Below are positions 52,223 to 64,000 of a DNA stretch of 64,000 nt, in pieces. Each line of letters opens with the position of its first letter. Positions within the stretch are counted from its first letter, which is position 1. The notes under the pieces were generated by a model. It was not told the origin of the DNA, made no database searches, and was given only the letters and a program-made list of their open reading frames with translations. The translations under genes were made by a program, and so were the position numbers. Origin of the DNA: Callaeas wilsoni (Eukaryota > Chordata > Aves > Passeriformes > Callaeidae); the NCBI GenBank assembly GCA_013398955.1, contig VWPU01002084.1, positions 26,417-90,416 on the forward strand, written 5' to 3'.

Positions 52223-53598
52223 CTAAGGTGGAGAGGAGAAGATGACAGAGAAGTTGTGTGAGGAGTTGGGAGAGGAAAATCAAGGCTACAAATGGGAAAA
52301 GATGTGGCAGGAGAATTCAGAGCCAGGCTGAAATGTGTGGTCCTACACAGGAGCGCCGCTGATCCAGGGCAATATTCCTCGTGGACAGGGTGTGACAGAC
52401 CAGCCCTGGAAACTGTTAAACTTTGGACCAATTTAGTTCTTATCTGCACTGTGTAGAAATCAGCAGTTGAGTTCTGTGAACTGCCGTTCTCAGAATAATA
52501 ATTTTAAAAAATAAAAATGCCTTGCATCCATGCCATGTGGCCTAATTTAACTCCCACCCTGTGGGAAAGGTGACCCTTTCCAGAGTTTTCCCAGCTCTGC
52601 AACACATTTCCCTTGAGGGGAGCTCCATCAAAGTCACAGGCAGCTTTCTGCAGGGCCAGAGGGGCATCAAGGGTGGGAAAAGCTCCCAGAAAAGCTGCAA
52701 AGGCTGCCACAGTCAAGGTTACTTTAGAAGTCTGAGCTGATACATCACACACCTACTGTTACTAACAACCTTACTAATACTCTACTCGTTTGGTCATGTC
52801 GCTGCTCTGTCTCCTTCCTGCTGAGGTAACCTGGGAAGTATTAGCACGTGGGTAGTCAGAGATGAGGATCCACCTATGCACCAGGACCCCAGCGTGGGAT
52901 GAGAAGATGACCTGTGCTTCACAGAGTTCATCATGTGGCTTCTACACAGCCCAGGAGGTTCTCTCTCTGCAGTTGTACGGCGCTGAGCTGTAACCATGTC
53001 TGGAGTGGTCCTGTCCTGACAGAGCTCAGAGCTTTTATTCAAACCTGGGGCATGGAACTGATTGTTTTTCCACTGAAGACCTTGGAAGTATGTGGTTCTC
53101 AAAGCTTTCCTTCCATAAAACATGACCTCTCCCACGCTGTACGTGGGGACTCACTTCTCCTTCCTCCCGGAGTGTCTTAAGTGCCAGATTCTTCCAGGTG
53201 GAGATTTCCAGTGTTCCCTGCAGAGGTGGCACTGCTGTTCCAATGTCACATCAACCGGGAGCAGAGGAGTCCTGGGATCCCTTCTTTGGCCAGGGCTGTG
53301 CCTGATCCCTGTGCCATCAGCTGTTTAACACAAAACTAGCACATGTCGGACACCAACCTCCTTCACAGCACAGGCAGAGCACAGGAGAAAGCATTGGTTC
53401 AGTGCTTCGCCACTAGTTCAAAAGAAGAGAATTTGAAACAATGAAAGTCTAAACTGCACTCGCTGCAAAACGTGGGCACAATATATCTGCCGATTTTATG
53501 GCTTTATATTGCACTGAAACAGTTAAAAAGTTACTTTGTAATGGTTATGTAAATTCGCACACACCCCAAAGACATTGCAGGTGTCCTGATTCCTGCAT

Positions 53599-53622
53599 TA
53601 AAAAAAAAAAAAAAGAAGAAGA
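53599..53622. repeat. Poly-A run followed by AAG repeats
   Basis: About 15 A are followed by GAAGAAGAA. I checked upstream for a retrogene or SINE body that could own the tail and recognised none. Confidence 0.75.
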
Positions 53623-56600
53623 ATCAGCATTTGTAATTGAAGGTCATACTATTAAAGCACCAATCTGTTACAAATTCACATAGCCAGGTCATTATCCTTT
53701 TCTCAAACCAAGTATATAAAGCAAATGGCTGATGGTTTGCAAATATTGCAACATTACTGGGCCACTGCTAAACTGAACAGAAAAACAAAAATATAAAACT
53801 ACTTTTCACAAACTTAACATACTTCTAGATTTTTCCTAAGATGATGATCATTTATTTCTGGGGTCTTGCAGTGCGCTTTGGACCCAACATTCAATAATTC
53901 TGATATAATTTGATGAAAGTGTTTAACGTTATATTAAACATAGAATTCTTTCTACATGATCTTTTTATAATGGATAACTAGTGTGTCAGACATTAATTGT
54001 AATGCCAATATTTTTAAATAACCCGTTGGGATTAAATACAGTATTTCATTGTTCAGTAGTTATATGAACATTTTAATGCTTTCATTAAAAGTGATTTTTA
54101 AAGGTCATGAAGCATACTTGGTTTCAAACTGCTTTTCAGAAAGCAACTTGCTGAACTATAAATTTTTCTAAGATTTTTGGACATGCTGCTCACCTTTCAG
54201 TGAAAACACTGTGATATATTGCAGAGCACTAGCTGACAGTCTGTGCATTTGGGTCACCATGTAAAACGTACTGTCTGCAGGGTGGCTGCTACTGCTGTGC
54301 AGTTTTCTTTAATATGTGCCATATTTGATTTTATTTATTTATTTTTCAACAACCAACGTGACTCGAGCGTTTTTACGAATACATCCCAAATGCATCAGTG
54401 GCAATGGGACAGTCCTGTAGAGCAGGTGTGTATTTAACAGGGGGAGGAGAGGGGCTCCATGCCATCAGCCTGGCAGGGCTGTGCCCCAGTTAGGGCAGGA
54501 CCAGGTCCTCTCGTGACCAGCGTGGGCAGAAGGACCTGGGTCAGGCTGCCCTTGGACACACGGAGGCTCCAGATGCCAACTGCTGCTCCCTGCCGTCTCT
54601 CTTTGTACCAGGGGCACAGTGGCTGTGCCTTGGGTGTCCCACAGCTGTTCGTGTCCTGCCCTGTCTCCCAAATCTGTTGGGAATTGAGGGTGTTCACTCA
54701 CTGTTCCCCTGCACTGGGTAGAACTGCCAGGCAGGATTTAAGCTGAGCAGCTCCATGAGGAATCAGTGCAAGATTTGCAGGGAACAGATGAAGGGAAGCC
54801 TGGCAGAGCACCAGGAACTGCAGCAGTGTAGGGCACCAAAGATGCTGACAGTCCCTGGTGGTTCAAAGTGCTGCTTTCCCAGCCAAGGAATCCCACTCGA
54901 ATGTTATGATCCAGATGTTCTTGAGCCAGCACTGTCCCCCAAATTCTCAAAATATTCTCAGATTAACAGAAACAATATCTTGCTGATCCTGCTTTCGGCT
55001 TTAGAAGCCAGGAGTTTGCAGTAAATTGTGTCTTGATGCAGTTCCACTTCAGGAGGTTTCACTCCGTGCAGGGCTGATCCCGTGAGAGGGACAAACAAAT
55101 ATCATCAGTGCTGCTGAGAAGAGCCCCGTGCTCCACTGCAGGCTGATATCACTGAACAGCACATCCTTTCAAGATGAGGTAGCTCCCTGGGACGCAGAGG
55201 GACGGGAGTGCCTTGCATCACCCTGCAGATCATTTTGGATGACGGCCTTGCCGCTGGACTTGGGAATTCCAGCCAGCCTTCTTAGCCAGAGCTTCACAGC
55301 TGAGCCACCCTCTAAAGGACTGGAGGAAATGTGTAGAGAAAGGGCAAGGTCAGGTATCTTTAGGACACCAACAGGGTTGTTGAAGAATCCGTAAGGAGAA
55401 AATAATATAATAGTTGGTATAATTATAATATCAAATCAGTGATACTGGTATAATAAGAGTGAATCTTTTAAAGAAGTATTTAGAAATACAAAAATTTCTT
55501 CTGTTCTACGGCTGCACAAAAAAGGGCTTTGATTTCCTGAATTTACCAAGAAGAAGAAAGAGAAGGTTTTGCTCTCACAGGTAGTTCCCAAAGGATTGAG
55601 TGGTTCTGGACACTGGGAAATGTGTACAAACATCTTTAACCAAGTAGTGTTCATTTTCAGAAGAGGATGGTTGTAGCTAATTTTTTAGCGGTGAGGTCCT
55701 CCCCATCTTTAGAAATGGAAGAGTACACTGGAAACTCATTCCTTGGCATGTGGAATGTGTTCAAAGCAAATCAACATTTAAGAATTACATTCCATTTCTT
55801 TCTGTATATAGGTTTAATCACAGCACATTCCTTCAGCAGTAATGAGAGCTGGCTGGTGTTATATCACATTCTTCCCCAGCTTCTGTAATGATATCAAGAA
55901 AACAAGAGAGCTCTGCCCCATTAATAAGATTTTGTGAATAAATCAAAAGATTAAAACTATTTGCCTGAGACGTTTTTTAAAATAAAGATATTTTAAAGTA
56001 TCTGGATTGTATTTACTTCTACTAGTCATCATTTACTAAATTTCCCAGAGCCTGACATGGCTGAATTATAGACACCACCCCTCGAGATCATGGAGTTAAA
56101 GATGAGTTGATCAGTAGAGAATTACACCTTCATTCCCTCTTTCTCTATGATATATTTCCATTGTATGTGCAATTGATAATGCTAAATGCCTATTTTGCCA
56201 CCTAATGGTGTAGTTCTGAGAAATAAAGTATTATAGCAGATTACACCTAGGCAACCTCATAAAATTTTAAATTTATCAGGTTCAATTTCATCTAGAAAGG
56301 GGTACATTCGAAATATTTATGAAAGTTTGTTCCCTTTCTTATCACATCAGTATTTTTTTCTTTTTTTTGGTAAAGCTTTGTTAAGGTGGCCAAAAAAAAA
56401 AATTAGAAAAACGAAATTGTGGAGAATAACGAATGTTTCTACCAGCAGTTTTCTCTGCCTCTCTGTTAATTTGCCTAATTAACTCATTCCCTTTCAAAGC
56501 ATTCATCAACACCTGTGCTTGCTAAGGGCATTGTTCTCCTGGCCTGCTTCTGTGGCACAGGCTTTTCTTCTAAACCTTCCCTAAGCCAATCTTAAGTATT

Positions 56601-59600
56601 TCCTGAATTCATTGCAGATCCATCACATTTTTTGTCCTGTTCCTGAATGGAATTCTGTCCTCTGTGAGTCTTTCTGTCACCTTCCCTGCTGCTCTTCTGT
56701 ACAAAAGGAGCAAACCCTACTGCAGTCATGTATGAAATGCTTCTGCATTTCAGGAATCAAGATGAGGAACAGAACATTTCACTTTGTACAAGATTCCTTT
56801 TTGCCCTTTGCAGATTTTGAAAATTGTCAGACTGAAGGATTATTTGTGTTGCTGGTGAATAGAACAAACTACATTAAAGCACTGAGATGCATGTGCTTAA
56901 ATATCTGGTTTTATTCTGTCACTGCTGCTGCTCAAAGAGAGTTAACCCAGCAGTGGAGGACAAACCTATCGCAGTTCTGGGATGAAGAAACACGTCTAGA
57001 CAGGGGCTCTGGTTCTCACTAAGGCTCCCTTTGGCATGCAGAGACAATGTTTATGCAAGAGGTCAAGCTTCAATCCATTTCTCATGCTGGAGCTGGAGAT
57101 GAAGCTTTTCAGGAGAAGAAACGAGGAAGGAAATCTCCACCCATGCGCTGGCTACTGCGAGAGGGGACAGCAGCCTGGAGCAGAGACACCGCGGCCCTCG
57201 GAGACAGGATGTGTCTTGGGGAAATGATGTGTCTCTGAAGGGAAATGACTGCAGCTGTGGCTACAGAAAAAAATGCATGAGCTTCCATATCACAGGATTT
57301 TCCAGTGGTTAGTCACTAAGATAACTTCTAAGTCTCTCCATCCAGAACAGATTAGTAACTGATGCACAGATATTCCATGCAGCTCTTTAGCCATGGTATT
57401 TCCTCATCATGTCCTGCAGGACAGCACTATCCTAATGTGACTTTAGCAGAAGAAGAAAAGGGAGATTTTAGAGACAGGCAGTGAGCATGGAATAAATAGA
57501 TGTGTTGCATTTTATTACTAGACAGAGGCTGAAATCCACTTTCTGAGAGGGGTAAATCTGTAGTGAAAAACCATGTCCTGGTGCCTGGGCAAAAGGCTGG
57601 GGGTGACACCCATGTGCCAGCCCAGCCCCTTGTCTGGCTCATGTCACCGCCGTTGTCTGCTGCAGGATGTGTCTCACAGCCCAGAAGCCAGTGGCAGGTG
57701 CTGCACAGCATTTTAACAGCCCAGCACACAGAGCGGAGCCAAGCTTCAGTCTTCAAGCACAGTGATGTATCTTAGGCTTAAAATACATTCCCTGACTTGT
57801 CTTACATTCAAAATCAATGAGACTGCTGACTTGAAGTACAAAATCAGCCTCCAAATGTCCTGGAGCACAAGTCAAAAAAAAAGGTCTCTGAAAAGATATT
57901 TCCTTTATTCTTCCATGATTTCCACTTATTTATCCATAGAACACTACCAATAATACAATTTCTTTTCCAGACTCTTGGACAATTGGCTTTGTCAAGTGCT
58001 TTGAGAGCTACGTGCTAAATATTCCGACTGAAATTACTGAGGTTTCCTGGAGAACTACATGTTCCCTTGTGCAACTGCTCTGTGCAACTTTCTCATGTTG
58101 TTTTGTGAATGAAGCAACTACAGAATCTCATCTTTAGATTTCCTTGGCTGATACAAAATAGGTTCCTAGAAGACCTTACAGAATAAGACAGTTGGAAACA
58201 GTCTTCTCTGAGTGACATCTATCAAGAACTTACTTTACTGCTGTGCTACAACATCTGTCTGCAGATAGTGTCTGATTCAACTTGACATGGTGTGCATTGT
58301 CCCAGAGCTCAGACAAATGAAGTGTTTTGGGGAAGAATCTCAGCCCAAATAAATATTTGAAGAGTTGACATACAGCACTGTTTTAACCAAGCCACATTAT
58401 TTAGCCACTAAAGGAACATCAAACCTTCCCCAATCTTTCTTATTCTCTGTGACCCAGCATCAATCTGAAATAATTACTGTGTCATCTGCAAAAGGTGAGC
58501 TGTAAAATCTCCTGTATTGCAAATCTCTGGGTTTTAATTACAGTGGTGATACTGAGAGCAGGGTGCCACTGCTGGGGATGCCAGAAACTGACTCAGCCCT
58601 GCTGCTCTAAACTCACCCTCAGCCACTGCTGCTCGGCAGTGATGCTCTGGCACGTGGCTGCCGAGTTAACTCCGTCCTTGGGCTGCCCAGGTAACACCCA
58701 GCTTGCACCACAACCTCTGCTTGGTGCTTCGGAAGAAGCAGCAGATATTCTGTGATGCATTTTCCAGCCATGCAGCCATGGCAAGCAGAGAAGCTTTCCT
58801 GGCTCCCCAAAAGCCCTAGAACATTGTCTAATAAGCCTTAATAATTAGGCATAATTAGCCTGTTCTCACTGGCCATCATGAATCATCCAAATATTCAGAG
58901 ATTAACGTTCCAAGCTGTACAGAATTCCACGTGTCAGGGCTTATGACGAGGTGTAAGAGGAGCAATTTATCCCATTCTAACCTGTTGCAGGGACTGTGGC
59001 TGTTAGAGACAAAGGCAGCTGCAGATAGGGGAGAGGCCAGCAGCAGACTCCTCTCATGTTGGCAGGGAGAGCATCTTGGGGCAGTGTAAGCCACTTAAAA
59101 CAGCCCCCACCTCGTAGTTCTGATTTTCTCTGTTTCTTCAAGCAAGGGGAAGTTTTTCCATGTGTCTCGTTCAAGTTACTTCCAAAGATTTCCATTCAAG
59201 AGACAAGATTAATTCCAGGAAATGTATCAAATTATAACAATATTGTGTACTCCTACAGGTAGCTGAATCTGCAAGGTTCAAATCCAAAAATAGCCCAGAA
59301 AGCCTTAACCCCATGGGATGATTATTTTCTGCCATGGGGAAGCAGGCACTAAGAGTCAGATGAGCTGTCTCAGACTGTGCAAACCACATCTACTCACAGT
59401 TCTGGGAATTGCTGAAAGGAGCCCAGGCTGTCCAGCTTTGGCAACACTCTGCTTTGTCTTACATGAATTCTGGAGACATTTATAAACATGCTACATGAAA
59501 ACTAAATCCATGAATAAGCTCAGTCACGACACAAAAGCATTTGCTGGTTCAATAAGCTCAACAAACTCTCTTTTTTAAAAGAACTCTTATTCCTAAAACT

Positions 59601-62600
59601 TTCCGAACTGCAGAAATACCTAACCTATCCACAGGCTGTACTGGCTTCTTTTGTGCTTTCTTTTAACAGAATCACCCACGAGTCCACTGTGAAATCAATT
59701 TGAGAGGATTTAAGATAAAGTTATCTCTAAAAATACCTCTAAAATATTTCATTTTAAAAGTTACAAAGCAAGGTTTTATGCCAGATAAGAACAGCACAGG
59801 TATTTAAGTAGGTTAGTGGGTCTAGTGAAGTGCTAAAAGTAACCTAAAGCAAAATCTGTCACCATGTGTCTTGAATCATTCCTTTATTCCACTCTTGAAA
59901 CCCTTTAAAATAGAACTGGAGGAAAGGTGGTTTTCTCCTTTTCTTTTTAGCATTAGAATTCAGAGGCAACGTGTCTAATTAGGCAATGTGTCTAATGAGA
60001 GATGTGAGGGCTTGGCTCTGCAGTCAGACATAATCACCCTGCAAGCAGACACATCCAGCCCCTCTGTGCACAAGTACTCATTCACTGACTGTGAAATTTG
60101 GGGGTTTTTGAGGAAATGTCATCTCTCATTTGTTCTGCAAAGCATTGCACAGTTCGGTTGCCACAAATTTAACAAACGCTTGGACTGCGTTGCTAGAAAG
60201 ACATTATGTTCCAATTTGGGTCTAACACACAGTGGGTTGGCTGGGAGGAAGTAAGCTTTCCCTTTAGTGAAAATGGTTTTTTTGTTGGTTTTTTGGGGTT
60301 TTTTTATGTCATGTTTATTCCTGGGTTGCTTTTTTCTGTTTGTAACTACAGCACACTGAATTCTGTTGACAGCTGCAAATCCGCTGTGCAATACAGCAGA
60401 CCAAATTTTGTGTTCTGCGGCAGGGTATGATATCTGCATGTGCTCTTGGTTGTACTGAACAGAAAAGTTTTTAAGGACTGTTTGGACAAAAGCTGCAGGA
60501 GCAGGCTAATCTGATTTCTCTGAAGTAATTTCTAGGCTCATTTGCTATTAAAATTCGATTTATTAAAAATTATTAGGGCCCCATTGTCAGTCTCCCTCAA
60601 TCCCCTCTGTTTTTCCTTTCTGAGTCAGTTTACGTCTTGCAGAGTTGTTACCACTCCCGCTTTGCTTACATTTTCCTTCCCTAATCCCTGTCTGGCCCCA
60701 GACTGCAGGTGTTGACACACACTTAAGTACAGATGGGGTAATAGCTTCAGTTTAAGGAACTACATAAAACAGTATTTGTACACAGAAGAAAAATTCCTGC
60801 TCAATTCAAGTCAAGTCTGCAAAGCAGTTCTTCAGAAGTGGAATGTGGCTGTCCTGCCTGTCCCATCCCCCTGCCCTTATTTCCCTCTATTGGTAATGTT
60901 CTCTCTCTTTTGTAAGTTATATGAACTGCAGCAATGGGGTTTTTTTAGCCATTAGGGGAAAGGAAATGACATATGGAGAGAATTCAAGTCCCTCCTCATT
61001 CCTAGAGAGTCTGTCCAGAAAGTCAGTGTGCTGAGCTCCATCCAAGTGTCGTTTCCTGCTCAGAATTGGGAAGGGGAGCTGGAGGTGGGAGGAGAGATGG
61101 ATACGTAACATTAAATTGCTGCTTCTGATTAACAGCACATTCTGCACATGATTTCACAGTATTGCTTTGAACAGAACTGAGGCTCTGCAGCCCAAATATG
61201 TGTAGCAATCCACTGATGAAAGAGCTATTTTTACATCTGTTTCATATAGTGGGTAAAAATGAAGTGATTGGGATGGTGGAAATGTACTTTGGAGATTACT
61301 GAAGATTTTCTGATAACTTTGTACCTCCAATCTTCCATATGGCCACAGAGCATTATTAATACTCCTGGTGGTACAGCTATTTTACCTCTGTAAAGCTGCA
61401 CACAAAGAAATCAGAAATATAGAAAAAATTCAGCAGTTTTCCACTATTTTATATATATAAAGATATAAATGTATGTATGACCCCATGATTTATACGAAGA
61501 TACAAAAATAAATAAATTGGACCTTCAAAAGATGACGCCATAATTTTCATTTCGCATTGCAATGCAAATTGAGAAAGATATGAAATAAAGGAGAATGATT
61601 CCTCATTACACTGCCTCCTTTGTTGAGCTCGTAGGTGTGATCCAAACTCCCCCACAGTGAAGTCAGTGCCATTGATTTTGCTTTCAGCATGTCAGTCAAT
61701 TGAAACTCTGTTCCTGATACATGAGTTACACATCACTTCTGGAGCTGGCCCATTGTTTCATTTAAATGATCAGCACAACATTTTCATGTGGTCAGGCGAG
61801 TTGTGCATGTTAAGAATTAACAGGGTTTTTCTCCATCCTGCTTTATTTTTTCTCTCCTCTCCTCGTTCCTTTAAATCCCGACTTCACTTCCCTCCCACTA
61901 ATGACACTCCCTAGGGCAGGGGGTGAACTGCAACCTGGAAAGAGTCCACGGCTCTTCCACGAAATCTTCTGGCTTCTGCGGAAGAGCGTCCATTTCCTGG
62001 AGCCAGAGTGAGACAGACAGTGCTCTGCAGTCAGGAACGGGACAGGAATCCAGTGACCCTTCATCCATAGGAAGTGCTACGAAACTCACAGCAAATCAAT
62101 TCTCCCGCAGCTGTCCACAGGCTGGTTTCTGCCCGCCTCGTGTCAGTGCCATTCCCTGCATCAGTGAGAAGGAAGTGTTTTACAAACACAACGGACAGCT
62201 TTGCACACTTGGAGCTGGAATGTTCCTGTGAATGGCTTTTCCTGAAATTTCCAGTTTCAGGGGCTACGCCCCTCCCAGCCTAAGGAGGGGGTCCCCTAAT
62301 TCCCTCCTAGCCTTTTTTCCTAACGTTCCTCTGAAGGCCAAAGGGTTAATGCTTTTCCTGTCAGGTTTTAAGTGAAAGTCCCAACATTTTCCTCCATAGA
62401 TCAAATACAACTTGACACAATTAACCTTCGTTAATTACTTCTGTTTTGAATAACAGTGCCTGTTCCCCAATTTACACACTTTCCAAAGTTTAGACCTGTA
62501 CTTAAATCTACATCATACCTTATCACAACAGAGCTTCAATGCTCCTGGGATAATCCCATGTTCAGCAAAAGGATAACTGTGACCAGAGGTGCCATGGGTT

Positions 62601-63337
62601 AACTACAGGGATGGACATCAGGATTCCCAGGCTCCAGGTGAATTCTGCCAGCAACTTTCTGAATGTCTGTGGATAAATTTCTTGTGTCTCAGTTTGCTCT
62701 GCTGTAAAATAGATTTAGAAACAGAAGAGATCTGTGAAATATTGTTGGGTAGTGAATTCCTTTTCCTGCAGAACTACAGCTGCTTCTTGCTGCTGATACA
62801 CCACTGTGGTTCTGTGCAATTTAAATCATTCTGGATAGAGCAGCAGGAAGCAGCTTTGCTTAAGAGAATATTTCAGTCTAATTCACAGGAAAAGAAAAAA
62901 TAGATTTCTAGTGATTTAACCATACCTAAGTTTGCCGCAGTTTAAACTGTTCTTCCTGCAGGGGAAGGTGAACGGACACGCTACTGAACTGCAGGACTGC
63001 AAAGTCCCAGCTCTCCTTCCAGAGCCTGGCACCTTTGGGAACAGCAAATGGAACAATCAGCCAGGCAGCATCTGCTGCCATCAGAATTTCAGAGGCAGTT
63101 ACGTTTGCTGAGATCTCGGACTGCAATCTTGCAATCACTCCACAGATAAAACAGCATTAGCAACAACTGCATTCCAAGCCAGTTGATGTCAGCAGGGGTC
63201 TGTTATTGTTGCTCTCAGCCCAGAGGAGTTGGCAGACTGACACACAGGCCACCAGACATTGATTCCAGCCCTTGTCCTGAACGAAGCATTTGACAAATAA
63301 AGAGGATGAGCTCTTAAATCTGACTGGACTATGCACA

Positions 63338-63386
63338 AAAAAAAATCCCCCCCAAAAAACCAAACCAAACAAACTAAAAACCAGGA
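63338..63386. repeat. Poly-A, poly-C and AAACC-type simple tract
   Basis: A run of nine A is followed by TCCCCCCC, then AAAAAACCAAACCAAACAAA. It is intergenic, near the right edge of the window. Confidence 0.75.
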
Positions 63387-63924
63387 GCAATAACAATTCT
63401 CCTCTTCCTTTTTGCTTCTACCACTTTTTTGAAGCTAGAGATGCAGCCTCATGGGTGACTGTGATCCTAACCTCAGAAATAGTTTGCATTTTCTTAGAAT
63501 AAGGAGTGACTCACCCCAGTCGCTTACTCATAATCATTGTAGATTGTTGCTTGTGGAAATACATGCTGCCAACAGGGCTCACTGGTGGATAGGCTGAACA
63601 CATTTTTCTTGGATAAAAACAAAGTCTTGGTCCCCAGAAAGTTAATTATTAAGCCACTGAGCTGTCAGGCATCTAAAGAAGAATTTGCAGTGTTCTATTA
63701 TTAGCTCAATATATTGGATAAACCTGAAATGAGTAATTCAGAAAAAAAGAGGTAACACTATAGAACAAGTGTTCTGCATTTACCATATACAGAGACAGAA
63801 AAGCCAACTTAATCGCATATGCTAAAGAGCTATTAAAGGAGTTGTGTTTTGAAGCAACAGTACTTTGATTTTAAAGGGGCTTTTAAAATTTTTAAAAGTA
63901 CCTTGTATTCGATACTTAACCCGG

Positions 63925-64000
63925 CTGACCACCCGGGAGCTGGCACACGGCTGTTCTGTGCGGCCGCACCCCGCACTTTTCCTCGGAGACCCGGGGCAGG
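63925..64000. promoter_or_regulatory. Edge of a possible second CpG island
   Basis: The final ~75 bases become abruptly GC- and CpG-rich (CCCGGCTGACC, CCCGGGAG, a GCGGCCGC octamer at 63960-63967, and CTCGGAGACCCGGGGC). NotI-type octamers are rare outside CpG islands. This may be the start of a neighbouring gene's promoter, but the window ends before any exon can be identified. Confidence 0.5.

Larger units (their letters stand above)
52223..63900. other. Intergenic region upstream of SMURF2, no recognised gene
   Basis: I read both strands and recognise no protein-coding exon, tRNA, rRNA or intact mobile element in these roughly 11.7 kb. The longest open frame (56612-57022, plus) has no recognisable domain and an ordinary intergenic composition. 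Simple-sequence runs occur at 53599-53622, about 56347-56402 and 60276-60306, and small hairpin-forming sequences at 62259-62310. Untranslated or non-coding RNA exons cannot be excluded from sequence alone. Confidence 0.7.

Noticed and set aside
51334..52449. 371-codon and related long minus- and plus-strand ORFs over the CpG island and minisatellite
   Set aside because: The proline/serine/arginine-rich repeats mirror the 45-bp DNA units and the GC-rich island. The real exon 1 uses another frame and begins at 51389.
53599..53622. Poly-A tail of a processed retrogene
   Set aside because: No coding remnant or known transcript-like body could be seen on the upstream side, so a simple poly-A microsatellite is the plainer reading.
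1..64000. SMURF1 as the identity of the gene
   Set aside because: The WW3 sequence, the DLWKRLMIKF segment and the RQNQLKD-polyQ linker agree with SMURF2 and not with SMURF1 as I remember it.
1..64000. CRISPR arrays, operons, phage or other prokaryotic systems
   Set aside because: No regularly spaced repeats with unique spacers or dense prokaryotic-style gene clusters exist; the window is spliced vertebrate DNA.

Overview
This window looks like one piece of a vertebrate nuclear genome, most likely a bird and probably a songbird. The evidence is a gene split into short exons with canonical GT/AG introns, a CpG-island promoter, low repeat density, and a 5'-truncated CR1 LINE whose 3' end has the form I know from passerine genomes. 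The order-level assignment is an inference. I see no operons, CRISPR arrays, phage or other bacterial features.

The only gene I can support is SMURF2, a C2-WW-HECT E3 ubiquitin ligase, on the minus strand. Twelve coding exons were located by translation and splice-site matching. They run from the start codon at 51389-51387 down to the exon ending at 682. All phases agree (1331 nt of CDS, 443 complete codons plus 2 nt). They encode the C2 domain (exons 1-5), three WW domains (exons 6-7, 8-9 and 10), a Q-rich linker (exon 11) and the first residues of the HECT domain (exon 12). The rest of the HECT domain, including the catalytic cysteine, lies beyond the left edge.

Layout: 1-681 is part of intron 12. 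From 682 to 15592 lie exons 12 to 4, separated by introns of 0.17-3.8 kb. From 15593 to 24074 are intron 3 (with a CpG-rich patch at about 15.87-16.37 kb), exon 3, intron 2 and the tiny exon 2. From 24075 to 51337 is the 27-kb intron 1, with simple repeats and one CR1 fragment near 50.8-51.0 kb. From about 51.1 to 51.8 kb is the CpG-island promoter with exon 1. Next to it at about 51.81-52.22 kb is a GC-rich minisatellite of roughly 45-bp units. From about 52.2 to 63.9 kb is intergenic DNA in which I recognise no gene. The last 100 bases turn CpG-rich, with a NotI-type octamer, suggesting that a second CpG island starts at the right edge.

I did not find a new biological system. The observations most worth checking are the promoter-proximal minisatellite, the intronic CpG island, the lengthened polyglutamine linker of SMURF2, and recurrent AAACC/GGTTT tracts.
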